Shown here one piece after another: positions 1 to 13,744 of a DNA stretch of 64,000 nucleotides; within the stretch, counting starts at the first letter, position 1; each line of letters starts with the position of its first letter. The notes below the pieces were generated by a model that searched no databases, had not been told where the DNA came from, and saw nothing but the letters and a program-made list of their open reading frames with translations. The DNA is from Pezizomycotina sp. ARF18 (lineage: Eukaryota; Ascomycota). The stretch is taken from assembly GCA_002224055.1 (NCBI GenBank), contig AZLU01000009.1, forward strand, positions 379,571-443,570, given 5' to 3'. A program made the position numbers and the translations under genes.

Positions 1-1469
1 GCCCACCTAGTGATCGGAGGAGAACGCGCTCGGCTAGGTTTTCCGGCCTCTCCCGCGGCACCTCGGGTAATTCCTGGGGCATAGTCAAAGGGCTGGAAAC
101 CTCCGGCAGATCATTTAATATAGGTGTGACTTCGCGAGAATATTCTCTTCCCTTCCCCGGCGCGCCATATCGAAAAGTCGGGGGATTAGTGCTGGGGAAT
201 TCGATGCGTTCGTCGACGAATTTTCGTCGTCCGAGTCATTACTCATAGACTCGTTATCGCCTTCGCGTGTAGCGGCGGCTGGTTGGGGTCACGAACCCCT
301 AAGGTGGGGTTAGACTTACCCGTCGTCGTTGTTACAGTTATCGTCCTCCTCGGGACGGGGTTCGGGACACCGCTCTGCTCTTTGATCGCTATGACGGCCT
401 TATGGGCCAGCGCAACCAGACAAGGCTCGTGGGGATCCGGAACGGACGAGTTGTCGTCTGGAATGTGATGATACTCTTCGTGGGCCAGTTTACCGCCTCT
501 GGCGTGGTCGCCAAGTGATGGAAGATTGGCCACGGTCGGGAATGGCAGGAGCAGGCGATGAATGGCGGCTGAGAATCCCGAGACGATCGAGACCACCCAA
601 AACGGGAGAAAGGGTTGATTGACGTTTCAGCGGAGATGACTGACGGTGCAAATCAGTTGAGAGCTGGCGTAATGAAGGCAGCACTGGAGAAATATGTTGC
701 GATACGCCCGGGTTGTGATTCTCGCTCTGGGAGATTTGGTAACGCGAAGCCGAGGAAGGGCTGGACTGTGAGGTTTGCTGCGATGTCTCCGAAAATATCC
801 GAGCCAAGCTGATTCGATTGGGGTAATAGAATCGGGGTACTGTCGATGGTCGTTTGGGAGTGTTGGGGTGGTGAGTATGTGTTGTTGTCGTAGTCGTCGT
901 CGTCGGAGGCTCTGCGGGGGTGGCTGAGAGGAGAGGAGAGACGAAACGTCACAAAATGTTGGGCCGCCGCGTATAACTACCGTCCCTCGGAGGGCTGGGT
1001 GTAAACCGATTGGAGCACGGGCGAAGGGGAATGACGGTAACCGGTCTGAACAGGTGTTGAGAACGGCGGTAAGCTGATGACGATGGTTCGTCGGGAAATG
1101 ATCGGGGAACGGTGTAGAGACTGCGTTCGTGTTGTAATTGTTGGTAATCGTGGAGGTGGAGGTAGAAGAGGTGGAGGGTGTGTTGGTGTTTTTGTTGTTT
1201 TGATTTTGATCTGGTGCGATGGATAAATTATTTCCTTGGCCAGGGAAGAATTACTTTTCTTGTTAAAACAGTATTAATGTTAATATTTTTATTTTTATAT
1301 TATTTTAATATTATTATTATTATTATTTTGGGTAGCGTTAGCGGGTGGTGTGCTGTGAAAATTATTTCTGCTGCTATTACTGCTGCTGCTTCTGCTGCTG
1401 CAAGTATGATTACTGTTACCTGCGTGAGGGGGAGAAAAAACAGGAGAAGAAAAGGCAGAAACAGCAGAA

Positions 1470-1501
<32 letters not shown>

Positions 1502-2055
1502 AGAAGGGAATAGGAAGTGTTCGGAGTCTCGGGCTTGGCAACCCCCATGAAAGTAGCAGTGGAACCTTGCGAGGATGGACCAGCATTAGCAGTTGCGAGT
1601 GCAGCGGTGCTAGCAGTGGTGCCAGTATTCGCACGCTGCTCTGGTCCATGTCCATACGAATTGCGGGCGCTAGCGTTGGCGGTGGCTGTGCGGCTGATCT
1701 TGAACAGACCATCTCCATCAAATTTGCCCAACGCATCCTCGCGTGCGGAAGTTCCGATCGGCAGGAGATTGTGGTTGAGTGGTTCGGCTGCAGTTGTACA
1801 TGACGCTCCTGCTGCTGCTATTGCTGCTGCTGCTCTTGCTTGTCCTGCTGCTGTTACTGCTACTGCTGCTGGAGATAGGGTGGTGCTCCACCAATCCCCA
1901 ATTCGAGGTGTTGTAGACAGACCCGCTGTCGCCATCCTAGCTGATGTTCCTGCCGGTGCGGATGGAGCTTTTGGAATGCTGGAAGATGTTCGGTGGTCTC
2001 GTCCGAGCGGTAATGAGTGGTTTGTACGAAGGAAATACTGGTTGTGGCAAGTCAT
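1..2055 (-). CDS. Unrecognised Ser/Thr/Asn/Ala-rich low-complexity protein, partial
   Basis: I do not recognise a family. Read on the minus strand, coding-like segments follow each other in changing frames. An Ala/Thr-rich part has a possible ATG at 2055 or 1935. A serine run lies near 1510-1445, an Asn/Ser-rich stretch near 1430-1310, and a Thr/Pro/Asn-rich part near 1200-1080. A threonine run lies near 905-875, a Ser/Gln/Pro-rich part at about 790-640, and an acidic Asp/Ser/Asn patch near 260-190. The reading runs off the left edge. This composition is typical of disordered fungal regulators such as transcription factors, but no DNA-binding or catalytic motif is visible. Several frame changes are needed to link the parts, as in the conserved genes of this window. 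It could be two genes, and the A/T-rich stretch 1210-1310 may be an intron. Exon borders are not resolved. Confidence 0.45.
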
Positions 2056-5000
2056 AAATAATTGTTAATAAACGTCAACAGAGCAGGGCCAGATAAGGAG
2101 AAATAAAAATAAAATGAGTGACTGAAGAAGCATCCAAATATATATATGAAGGTTATATCAAAGAATGGATATTGATGAATTATAAAAAAAAAAAAATAAT
2201 AATAAAATAAAATAAAATTTAGAAAAAAAGAAAAAAGAGAAATATAGATATATCTATTTTAGCTCCTTTTTTATCATGGAAGGCCCTTTTTTTTTCTTTT
2301 TTTTTTTTTTTCTTTTCCGCTTCTCTGCAAAGATAATCGTCCTCAACTACTCCAAGCACTGCAGTAAATGGAATGGATAACTCTAAGCGAGAGAAAATAA
2401 AAATATACAAATAAATAAATAAATAAAATACCCAAGTGATTTAGGAATGGAAAGGAAAAGGTTGGAGGGAATGACAGGGCTGAAATTGTAGAAAGTCAAG
2501 AGACTCTTCTCTCGTAGGAAAACACTTCCTCTCTTTCTTACCAATCAAATTCACGAGAGAAGATAAAGTGCAAATCATGCAATTAGCAGGATTGAGCGTA
2601 AGTAAATAATATAACTGGGAAAATGACCGAGGGAGAGAAGGCTAATAATAAAAAATAATAGCAATAACAATGAAAAGTACTATAAGTCCTTTCCCTCTTA
2701 GTTCTTTCCCGTGGCTAGAATAAAGATTCAAGAAAGCCAGTGTATAAGGGAAATAATACTTCCGGCAATGATGATAGGTGTATGAGCACTTATTACTATA
2801 CATCTTTTTATTGATTCCTTCTTTACCTTTTTTTCTTTTCTTTCTTTTCTTTTTTATCGAAAAAAAGACGTTGTCTCTTTCCTTTTGCCTCCTCTAGAAA
2901 GTTCAGCTTCAATAATTCCTAAAGCTGCTGAACCTGAGGATGAAAAAGGGTTGGTTTTGGGCTCTGCGCAGCTCAGCCCTACAAGTCCTTTCTCTATTGG
3001 GGGGTGGTGCGGGTAAGGAACGTAATTGAAGGTAGGTAACACCCAAAGGACTAGCAGTAGAGGGAAGTAAAAGAGTGTGAGGGAGGTCATGACGCCGCCA
3101 AAAGATTCCCATTCTCCGGTGCCCAACAAGCGGAATCGAATGAAATGGTTACAAACTCCGTGTGCAGGGTTCTTGGAGGCGGGCAAGGGGGTATTGGACG
3201 GGGTTTTTAAAAAAGAAAAGGGAAGAATAAGAATAAAAAAAAAAAAAGAAAAAAAAGGAAATTTTCGAAAAAAAGGCCACAAAGGAGAGAAGACAAAAAT
3301 TGCGCTTCTCGCAATTGGAAATAGAGGAATTAAGGAATCTAATGAACAGGGGTGTGCGAGAATAAAAAAATAGAGGAAGGGATAAGTATTTCTTTTATGC
3401 AAAATGAGCAAATATTAGATAAGTGGAGAACGATAAATGTTTCGAAACGTAAAGGAGAGAAAAAAAAAAAAAGAAAAGAAAAAAGGAATCTTTTTGCAGA
3501 GGCTCTAATTGTATAACGAATGATAGACAAGGGAGACGAAAAGTATTGACTTGTATCGGTTATTTTTCTGAGCAAACAAAACGAGGAGGGTTTGTTTCTT
3601 ACTAAAACGCGAGGGAGGGCTTCTATTGTCGACTTGCAACATTATCAAGGACTTCGAAAAGGATCCGGTGAGCGCGAATAGGTGAATATAACGTTATCTG
3701 TCTGTGATCCTTCTAACAGTTCCCCTTGTCGATTTCGCAAACAAAAACTAGATCCCGGTCATGAGCTGGCAAGCCGGTTTCTAGGTCCTTTTTAATCTTT
3801 CCTTTCCTTTACTTGCTGTCGCGTAAAAAGCAGTCGTTGCCGCCTTCGTTGGATAAATACCAAAATTTCCTTCCTTTTCCTTGAAGGATGACGTCGAAAC
3901 CAGGTTTAGAAAAAGTTGGCGTTTGCTAGGTTAAAATTTGAAATTCTGATACTGAAACAATAACGACGAGACCTGGAACCTTATCCTCTTCCGACAGAAA
4001 TCAGAGAGATGAAAGCTGTATACGACTAAAATGAGGGCCGAGGATTGGGGAGAAACGGAGGGCAATATATCCTTACAGAGAAGTGCTGTCCTCGGTGTAG
4101 AACGCCCTTTTTTTATTTATTTATTACTTTTATTTATTTTAAATTGTGTGTTGTTGTTGACCTCGAGGCTGAGATGTCGAGAGCTCTTTCGTCCGCCTAA
4201 CCAATTGACTGCCACCCCGTCGAGGAGTATTTTGTCGAGACGTCCGGAAGATTGAATCGCTCTTGAAAGACCAGGTTTCTAGATTGTGCAATGATTGAAT
4301 ACTATCGGTAATTGCGAGGGCTTTAAAATCTGGAAATCCCGCAAATTTGCCGTAGAAATGCTTTCCCTCCACGTTAGCAGGTCAAACTCTCAAGGTGAAG
4401 CCTTCTACACTAGGCGAGATGCAGAGCCGCGAACGAGTTTGTTATTCAACACTGACTTAGAAAGAACAATGAACGGTTGAACGATATACTAGAGAGAAAC
4501 GCTACCAACGATGAAGAAGCGATTCCAAGATGGACGTATTGAAAGAGGACAATGATCAGATATAAATGAAGAGGGTCTGGAGAGGGAAGAAGAGGATATA
4601 TAACGGAGAACTAGAGGAAGGAGGGAAGAAGAAAGAGTTAAAGATTCCACCGGGAGGCTGTATGGGGAGTTTAAAGGATTTTATGGGGTATAGAAGATGA
4701 AATAGTCTCAACAACGTGACTTTTATTTTAACAACATTTTTCTCTTTTTTTTCTTTTCTTTTCCCACTCTCTCGAGACACACTCTCGCCCACCTTAATAG
4801 AAGTTTGGAGCAAGAAGAAAAAAAAATTGACTTGGGACGAACAGAAAACAATGAGCGCATACCAGAAAAAAAAAATTGTAAGAACGTATAACAACCAACC
4901 GTTTCGAGTAGAACTGAATTTTCGAGTATCAGATGACGAGTAAAGACGAGGGAAAGATTAGAAGAGATGAATGGATATTCGATCGTGTCCTGCAGAAGGA

Positions 5001-6158
5001 GCGGAGGAAGAGATGGTGAAAGGTTAACTCTTGCCGTGCCTATTTTGAAAAATATGAAGAGGATTAGATATTCGAGAAGGGAAAGAAAAAACGAGTGGAA
5101 ATGCGCGGTGTTCAACTGCAGGAAGCAGCGGGTGGTTTTGACAGTTTGCGTCGCTTGCTCTTCCCTTATACAATAGAGAACATGAGTAATGCAAGGCAAT
5201 GTCTTTTCCTCTTCCTTGATGAAAGTACTTTTTACTCCTCCTAGATGTACATACAATATTCATGTATTTGTATAGGAATAAAGTGGGCAGAGCCTCTGCG
5301 ATATATAGGAGCTTTAACCGGCCACTAACACCCGGTCCTCAGAAGAGTCAAGCCAAAATATAGCGGGTGTGTGTGTGGGATGAACAAAATAAATATTGGA
5401 TAATAATAATCGATATAACAAGTTATTTTATATTTATAACCTGTATATATTAGGTATTTGAACGGAGGAAGAATGCAGAAAAAAGAGTGTTAATAACTTC
5501 TGTCTCTCCTGTATCTCAATTCCTTTACTTTCTTTCTCTTTTTTAAATCGGTTTTTCTTTATCATGTACCGGTATATATATATACACTATATATTTATAT
5601 ATATATACTTAAGTATATTATTTCAGTAAATATATTTTCTTTTCTTTTGTATATAATTCCGCCTCAATTCTGCGACTTCTCACTCCCTCCGAAGTTTAAA
5701 ATGTTGCTTTTCCTTCTTTCTATTCTCTTCTTTTCTTTTTTCTTTGCTCCCTTTTTTTTTTTTACTCATTATTAATTTTCTTTTCTTTTTCTTCTAACAA
5801 AAAAGTCTTACATTCGAGAGAATATTTGGAGCCTCAAAAGTATGCTGAAAGATGAGAAAAAAAGGAAAGAAAGAAAGAAAGGAGGAAAGGAAGGAAAAAA
5901 AAAAATAAATAAAATAAAAAAATTTTTGTCCCAGGGGAACCTTTTTCTGAATTCCTTTTCTGAATTCCTTATTTGTTTTCCCTCTTTCTCTAAACAAATA
6001 TATTTTGTTTCCTCCTGCTTTGGATGCTCCTCATTAAATAACGATACTGATTCCACGCTAGCAGGAAAAAGGTAATATAATAGTATTACATACGAAGTAA
6101 AAAAGAGGGAATTATTATTCAGATAAATATCTCGATATATTATTTTTAAATTCTCAGA

Positions 6159-6160
<2 letters not shown>

Positions 6161-6198
<38 letters not shown>
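6161..6198 (+). repeat. Poly(A) run, 38 nt
   Basis: An uninterrupted run of 38 A residues. No transposon-like body or target-site duplication was seen next to it, so I treat it as a mononucleotide repeat rather than a retroposon tail. Confidence 0.9.
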
Positions 6199-6202
<4 letters not shown>

Positions 6203-6706
6203 CAGGGGTTGAATGAGAAGAGTTACTTTTTCTGTTATGAAGCCTTTTCCAGCCCGAACGAAAGAAGCGTAAAAATAAAAGTTAATAGGGTATAGGTTGG
6301 ATATACGTTGAGGAAACCGCAGCCGCAAGTAGCTAAACCTGCCCCCGCCCTGGCCCTCGCCTGTAGTCGTTTTTCTATTTAAATTTGATCTTCTTTTTTT
6401 CAGCTGGACGGGTTGAAATTCCAGAGTAAACTCTTTAATTTTTCCCCTCTTCGGATCCGTAGCGAAAAGTCAGATCTCTCGCAATGCTGTCAAGCGAGGA
6501 GGAAAGGGAGTGTTCGAACTTGGAAAACAAAAACCTTGGGGCAATATTGCTCTTCGAAATGAAGTCAAAAATAGTACCTTACGGGAAGCGTGCTCCCTTT
6601 TGACAGTTCTGGGGTGGACGAGTAGGAGAAAAGAATGGAAACGAACGACGGAGGCAAAACGAAATGCGAGGTAGAACGCCTGGAATGATAAAGAAAGCAA
6701 ATTTGC

Positions 6707-6731
6707 AAAAAAAAAAAAAAAAAAAAAAAAA
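6707..6731 (+). repeat. Poly(A) run, 25 nt
   Basis: An uninterrupted run of 25 A residues in gene-free DNA. Confidence 0.9.
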
Positions 6732-7384
6732 TGAAGAGGCTTGCTTCTACTTTAGACGATCGAATGAAGAACGGTCTGGTATTGGACAACAGTCGTGACT
6801 CGTGTCGCGGGGCGCAGATGAAAGAAGAAAAAAAGAAAAGAAAGATAAAACAAAAGTCTAAGAAAAGCCTCGAACAGCTTTAAACGATATAACTTGACCA
6901 ATCAGATGTATTCATTTCTTTCTTCTACTCTTTCTTCCCTTGGTCGACAGTTGAAAAATATAGTAGATTTCTCCTAGTCCTGCCTGACGCTGCACCTGCA
7001 AACCTCAGAAGCGTGTGAAGGAAAAAGAAGGAAACTGCTGGTAGTAGCAAATTCCCTTTTGCACAATCTCCCAACTTGTATGCGCACAACCCCACACTTC
7101 GGCCCCGATACATGAATATCGCAAGGATGTCACCGAAGATAAAAGAACGAGAAGTAAGGTAGAGAAGGAAAGAACGAAAAAAAAAAGTTTATTATTATTC
7201 AAGGAACAATCCTTTTGCGAATTTTTTTTTTTCCTTTCTAAAAGCGTGATAAGTGATGATAAGAGTATATATTCAAAGTGCATGTCTTTGACTCTATATC
7301 TTCAGTCCTTCTTTTCTAAAATTATGATTTCATGCCTTCTTCAAAAACATGGTTCCTTCGAAACCTGAGTGCCTCCTTCTCATT

Positions 7385-7440
7385 TTCTTTCTTTCTTTTC
7401 TTCTTTTTCTTTCTTTCTTTTCTTCTTTTGCTTTCTTCCT
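7385..7440 (+). repeat. CTTT/CTTCTTTT microsatellite
   Basis: A pyrimidine-only stretch in which a unit of roughly 22-24 nt, built from CTTT and CTTCTTTT steps, is present about twice in tandem. Confidence 0.7.
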
Positions 7441-10400
7441 CCTGCATTTGTTGGTGTGTGCTATTTCTGCAATTCAATTTCGTGATGTTTTAGGAGGGCT
7501 TCGCCGGCTCGTACGGCTAAGGATGTCAAGTTGCATTTTGTGTCGGAGAACGAGGATTGCAGACATTGCACAAGGGGGATGAATACCCAGAAACCACAGT
7601 TGCTCAGTCCTTCGTAACGAGCGTAACGACAAAAAGCCCAGAGGATGCAAAGAAAAGCAATACCAAAGGAGGGTAGATAGATAGGTAGGGAAAGATAGCA
7701 AAAATAGAAATAGGAAAGGGAAATATCGAGTAGCCATTATGATAAGAAATTCAATGAAAAAATCAAAGAATTCTGTACCACGCGGCAAAGTCAAGAGGTG
7801 TGAAGCTTCCTGCGGAGATGGTTGGATATCGGAATAATCGAGACAGGAACACCTCGAAGAACCACCGGAGAAAGCTGAGCCTACAGGCCCGAGAAGTAAA
7901 CATGAATAATCAAAAATAGAACTAAACATGGACTCTCCAGCCCGACGGCTTTATCTCCGAGAAATGTTCCATTTTTGAAATGCATTCCTGGATGACTCGA
8001 AAATTCGAGCGATTTTCCTTCGCCGTGTCGAAGCTTTTATTGCGGAATTCCCAAAATATAGACAAATATACTTATATTTTTGAAATAAATTGTTGAACGA
8101 ATAGCGTGACAAAAAAAACACTTACACTGACGGGATTCCAGCTAGTCCGAAAGAAATGACAGTGGGCTGTCGTTTTGGTTTCTTGGCGTAATATTTTTTT
8201 TTCTCGAAGAAAATGTGGAGACGTGACCACCCAATAGCCCGGTTGTTGGTGGGGCTCTTTTTCGGGCGTTCGGTGCGGTGCTAGCCTCAAGAAATGTACT
8301 CGCGTTTTAGGGTTGGTTCACGAACTCAAAGCTGCATGACAAGTCGAGGGTGGTACGCATTTTTAAATTATCAGCCGCATGCAAAAGGGTATTCCCCGGG
8401 GAGTGAAAAAGGAAGGGAAAGAAAAACCAAAGGGAGAATCAAGAGAAAACTATAAAATAAAATGAATGATCGTTTTTGGAAATATCAGAGGGGGTATAAT
8501 GAGGGGTAGATATGGGAGGTGATAAGGAGCGAGAACGTTTTAAGTCTGAATCAGTAGATATTATGATAGTTGAGTTATATAAAGTTTCTTTTGTAATTGT
8601 ATATAAATAAGTATCCATGTATGTGCCTTGTCGACTGCGATCGCAAAGACCAGCGGAACCTCGTCGTAGGCCTTTAATTCAACATACCTTTTAATTGAAG
8701 GCCCTATCGTTTTTCTTTTTGTTCGTCGGAGATGTCTGACACTAGCGCCGTGATATATGCTTGAAAATTATAGTCTCTGAGACTCGTTCTAGACTAGGTA
8801 GATAAGTCAGCCGCTACCCTCTAACCAAGGGACGCTACATCTGATACCGTTAATCAGTGTGCTGTAGGCTATGTTTCAATTGTCAATAGGAATATTTTGT
8901 AATAAAAGCTTGCTCTACGGAATACACGGTAGCCGACTGCGCTGACGATTCAGTCTTTTTTTCAAGTATCTGTATATATTCCTTTGGGTGGATAATTTGA
9001 ATTATTTTTTCTTTCTTTTTTCTTCTCTCCAACGTCGTCGAACTAGGGGTGTATTATTCGATTGCGGCTGTTATTATTCGATATGATCTTCCGAATTTGA
9101 TTTCCAAAAGATTTTCGGTGAGGCTGTGATGCATGGAAGGTGTGGATGACCAGAGGTGCTTCGAGTCGTAGTCGTCAAGAGGATTGCATGCAGGGAAGAC
9201 AAAAAAACGTGGATTGCTTACTACTTTGGTCGTACTGCGAAAAAAAAAAACGTAAGCTTATCGCCCTCATCGTTGATATATGTAGGGCAAGAGCATCTGT
9301 GAACAGACCCCAAAAATTGTTTAAAACGACTAGTGGGGGGAGCTCAAAGGAAGGGGTCTTTGAATTATTAAACATACATTTCTTTCCTTTTTTTTTCGGA
9401 TTTTATTTGAGAGGCTGTTCTTCGCAGACGTTCTCAAAGGCCTTGGTTGATCGTGAGATACCCTAGTCGCAGCTGATGGAATCAATTTGAGCCTTGGATT
9501 AGAAATTGATCGATCGAATTTGAGAAAGACGCCCTTGAAGGCGAGCTAGAAGGCAGAGAGCGTTTTAGACGGCAAACTTCCCGAGAACTGTGAGAAGGTA
9601 TCTCGTGCAAGCCCCGGAAGGAGGAGCTAAAAGAGACACTATATATATGTGTGGAGTATACCAATCAAGTTTCAAACTGGAGAGCGTCGCAATGTCGGCT
9701 GGCTATCCAGAACGTTGAGGAGTAACGGGTGTTAAACTAGAGTGGTCCAGAATGTACCTAACCTCGTAAGATCTCGAAAGCGTCTATGAAATGAGAGGCT
9801 CTGCTTTGGATACTGTAGATGTAAATGGTCTTATCAATTGACAAGAGGGCGGATGAGAACTTCAGCAATTTTCGCCGTGGGGAGGAAGACGTTTATTTTG
9901 GACCGGATGAAAGCAGAGGCTTTATGAGGAAAAAGATACATGGGGACAAATTTAAAAACGGTGAACGGAGTGATAAATTTAAAGAAGCCAAAAAAAAAAG
10001 AGGGAAAATATATTTCGGTGGAGGATTGTTTTGGTTTCTATGAGAAAAATAAATAGTAATAAATAATAGAATTGATTATTATTATTATATAGCCTGCCTA
10101 CTGCTTAATTGAAGTATATACTACAAATTTCAAACAATAGTAGTAATAATTATATAAATTGGGCTATATCAAAGTAAATAAAAATAAATAAATATAATAA
10201 ATCTTAATACTACTTAGTACTTCTGAGATATAAAACGAGAGGATATTAGGGTTGGAGGAGGTGTGTAGGCTAGTAATAGTATGATATTAAGGTCATTAAT
10301 CATATACGTATGGCGAGGCTCGGACGTGCATGGTATATCACTAATATCGTTCATATAAAAAGTTGTGGAATGGTTCGATCGCAAGCCAATTCCGTTTTAC

Positions 10401-13400
10401 GGGCGGTCTACTTCCCGGAAACCCATTCGTCAGAAGACCTTTGGAAGAAGTCCCAGAAGAAGATGAAGAAAAGCACCTTAAACCGAGGAACAGCACAGAA
10501 AGTTGGCGAGTTATTTAGCTGTAGTGTAATGATTAAAATCTGTTATTATCTGAATGTTAGATGTATCCTCGCCAATGCTTTCGTATTTTTTATAAGCTTC
10601 AAGCATGCTGCGTTACCATTTGGTCTAGGCTCAGGTTGGTATGACGAAGCAACAAAGACTTCGGTAGTCCCTGATACGCCTCATCGGCGGGCTTAAGCTC
10701 CATTTTCTTCACCTTTTTGTAGGATGGAGTGAGATATATGGGATCTTTTAATGCCTTCAGCGCCACTTCTCCTTTTCTGTCGCATCATATTACGCCATGA
10801 GGTCGCGACATAGCCGCAATCTATAAGGAACGGGAATGACAAAAAAGAATTCCGAAGTATGACTGAAAAATTCGAAAAATTCAAGAGAACAAAAAGGGGC
10901 GCTGCATTGTCATTTGACTTTTGTCGGCCAACGGAAAGGTAGGTGGCTCCGAGTGTTTCCTCACTAAACTCACCACAGTTGAAATATACCTGCGGTTGGA
11001 GTTCGCTGTGTTGTATGTTAGGCTGTGAGGCTATTATTCATATATTCTCGGGAGATTTCTGCCCTGGTTGCCCCTTTGTGTCAGACTGATGGTAGGTTAT
11101 TAATGCACAGAAAGAAGAAAGCCTTCTGAGCTGCTCCTAGTGAAGATCAATTGATGTCGAGCATCAATGAAAATTCCGACGACGCAGACCTGCCGTAGCA
11201 TGTTGCGGTGGCCATTGAACAGGATAGTCGAATTCAAGCCCTCTTTGGAAGCCATTGGGCTTGAAGCCTAGAATAAGAGCGTCAATCTTGTCAGAGAGAA
11301 TCAAAATATCATGGAATAGAATCTTCCAGCGAAGGAGTTATCTGAATCTCCTTCCTAACCGCATTTCCATAGCCAATAGAATAAGCACATCTGATTGGAT
11401 CGGTTTCGCCCTTGCAGGCGTCGCCGATCCTCGCGCCTTTTTATAAATCTTCAATTTGGAAGAACAAGGTTTCTCGGCATCTATGCGGGCCGTATTGTCC
11501 CAAGACATAGTGCTCTGTTTTCAGTGCTCGTAAAATCCAAGAGAGATACAATGCAGGTTCCTTAAGCCCTTGTCGTGCAGTTAATTAGACGTTCGCACGG
11601 CTTGAAATTGGTACGAACGCCGGCGATACTCAAAGTCAGGCAACGGAGGTGGAAAATGAACCTCCATATACCGAAGAGCCTGAAGTGAATTTCTGTTCAT
11701 GAGTATTTCCCAAAGGAGCAGCTTATCGTACGTTTCGTTGCTCGAAACGCGAATCGGAGCGGTTGGACCGATTCTCGGTTGAGACTTTCGCACAGTTCAT
11801 TTCTGACCTCAGAGCTCTTGTTTCAGATATACTTTAATATCGATGGGTTTCCGCAGGCGCAATTTTTTTTTTTTTTGGTGGGTTGGGGTTCCCCGCGAAG
11901 GAGCTTTGACGGATTATAATAATATAAATCAAATTCTTGCAAATATCCATCTTTCCGTGGAATCCCTCGATTTGGATGTACCCTTAGATCGCTTAAGCGT
12001 CTGAATAACAAATTTCGTTTGGCCTGCGGAAGGGAGTACATTAGCAGATGATCATGCAGCATACGTAGTAAGCTTCTTTTTTCATGAGCGAAAATTAAAG
12101 CTAAAATTTGCGAAAACATCTTTTTATTCCTTAAAATTTGCAATTTTCGAGCAATCTTGAGGTGAGAACGGCCATGCACACTTTTCATTCAGCGTTATTT
12201 TCCCCAATAATGATGACCTTATGTCAATGGTTATTCTGATCAAAGAACGGTCCTTGATCTCATCTCATTCGATATAATTAGGTCCGACTTCACTACCCGT
12301 TTGCTCTTTCTCCGCTTTATCTTTGGGTCTATATTGAAACACGGGGGTGGGGCCTATAATCGGTCAGTGTCTAAACTTGGTACAGATTGATCCAAATCGT
12401 TGCGACACCTTTCCTGCATGACATACACTCGTCAAAACTACCGTTGCATTTGGCTTATGCACACCACCTTGTAAATGTGAACGTTAGCGCATGTCAAGAA
12501 TCCAATGACGATCGTTTTCAGTGAGGATACTGCTTAATAGTGACGTCTATTGGCGATGTCAACTTTTAATCAAAAAACGAAAAATGGCTCAAAAACTGTT
12601 AAGCGAAGGTTCAAGGTCAGCATCCGGAGGAAAAAAGTTTCGAGGCTACGTTTATAACCCTTCTTTTTTTTTCTTTCTTTTTTTTTTTTTGAAGCAAAGA
12701 GGAAGTCGACAAAGTAAGAGAGAATTGCACGCGGCTTGAAGACGGTCACCAAGGATACTTATCGAAGTAAGCAGGTTCTAACTGTTTCCTCGAGCGTAGC
12801 TTCTCCAAACGAAAGCTTCTACTAGCACCTCCGCTCCGTCCCTTGTATATCGGTACCCAGTTCCAAGGTTAGCTGCTATTTTCCTTTCCTTTTCTTTTTT
12901 CGTTTTGATCCTGTTATCAAGCTTTTGCAGGAAACACTTTTTTTTCCCTTTTTTGTTCCCAATAAGCCTCTACGGTACAGCGAGTTGAGCAGCGTGAAAA
13001 GAATGTCGTAACAGCCTCCTACTCAACAAGACAATAGAATCAGCGTAATAGCTCCTGCAGTGAGGCGGAGAACGGCACGGATATTTTTCTCTTCAGAGCC
13101 GCGACCAACACCTATCTGCTAAAAGGGACATGCGAAGTTAGCGCGCTGATTCGCAATAACCATGCTTATATTGCGTTGCAAAATAATCTTACTTCTTGCG
13201 TACCAGTAAGCTCGATAGTTTCGCCAGACAGCTGCCTCGGTTGGAAGGAGGTCATGTAACAAGAGTTAAAGGGACGTGGAAGAGAGAAGATTAGTAAACC
13301 AAGCAAGTTGGTAATTCGAGATACAAAGTAAAGAAGAGGTTGGAAAATCACATTGACATAAAGACCGAGGTGAAAGTCTTTCTTACTCTTGTGCTTTCGG

Positions 13401-13682
13401 TTCCCTACGGAGTTTGGTGTCTTTGCTGGACGAGGAAACAAAAGGGAGGGCAAACAATTAACTCAAACATTTCTCACTGGTCGTTCCAGGTACTAGGTAA
13501 TCCCTTCCAGGTTCTCCGGAGGATGGATCTAGCGATTTCCTTTTCGTTGACGATCTTTCTTGTCCAACATTGCAACAGGATCAATATTCCTCGTTCCATA
13601 TGGTTTGTTGGAAACGCGAATAGGAAAATCGTGTCACGTCAACAATTTTGTGATATCTTCCTGTCAGGATCATAGGCGTTAT

Positions 13683-13695
13683 CCCCCCCCCCAAA

Positions 13696-13734
<39 letters not shown>

Positions 13735-13744
13735 CAAAAAAATT
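13683..13744 (+). repeat. Compound C10-A7-T35 run with flanking 10-bp direct repeat
   Basis: Ten C, seven A and then 35 T occur in direct succession (13683-13734). The T run is flanked by the same ten bases, CAAAAAAATT, at 13692-13701 and 13735-13744. The direct repeat overlaps the ends of the run and is low in complexity, so it may be coincidental. Confidence 0.8.

Larger units (their letters stand above)
2056..8600. other. Gene-free, homopolymer- and purine/pyrimidine-rich DNA
   Basis: No supportable gene. The stretch is dominated by A runs, T runs and mixed AAG/CTT tracts on either strand. Examples are near 2290-2315, 3230-3260, 5700-5790 and 7385-7435. Open frames here translate almost only to Phe/Leu/Ser or Lys/Arg/Glu strings, the expected result of reading such tracts. 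An (AT)-rich patch sits at about 5575-5610. Pure A runs lie at 6161-6198 and 6707-6731. Confidence 0.7.

Noticed and set aside
1517-2068. Plus-strand Ala/Val-rich open frame
   Set aside because: It is the opposite strand of the Ala/Ser-rich minus-strand region; GCT/AGC repeats keep several frames open. The minus strand connects to further coding-like sequence.
2854-3411. Minus-strand 185-codon frame rich in Phe and Pro
   Set aside because: It is largely created by A-rich tracts read on the opposite strand; no motif or splice context.
6161-6198. Poly(A) tail of a retroposon
   Set aside because: No element body, no promoter boxes and no target-site duplication were visible next to the run.
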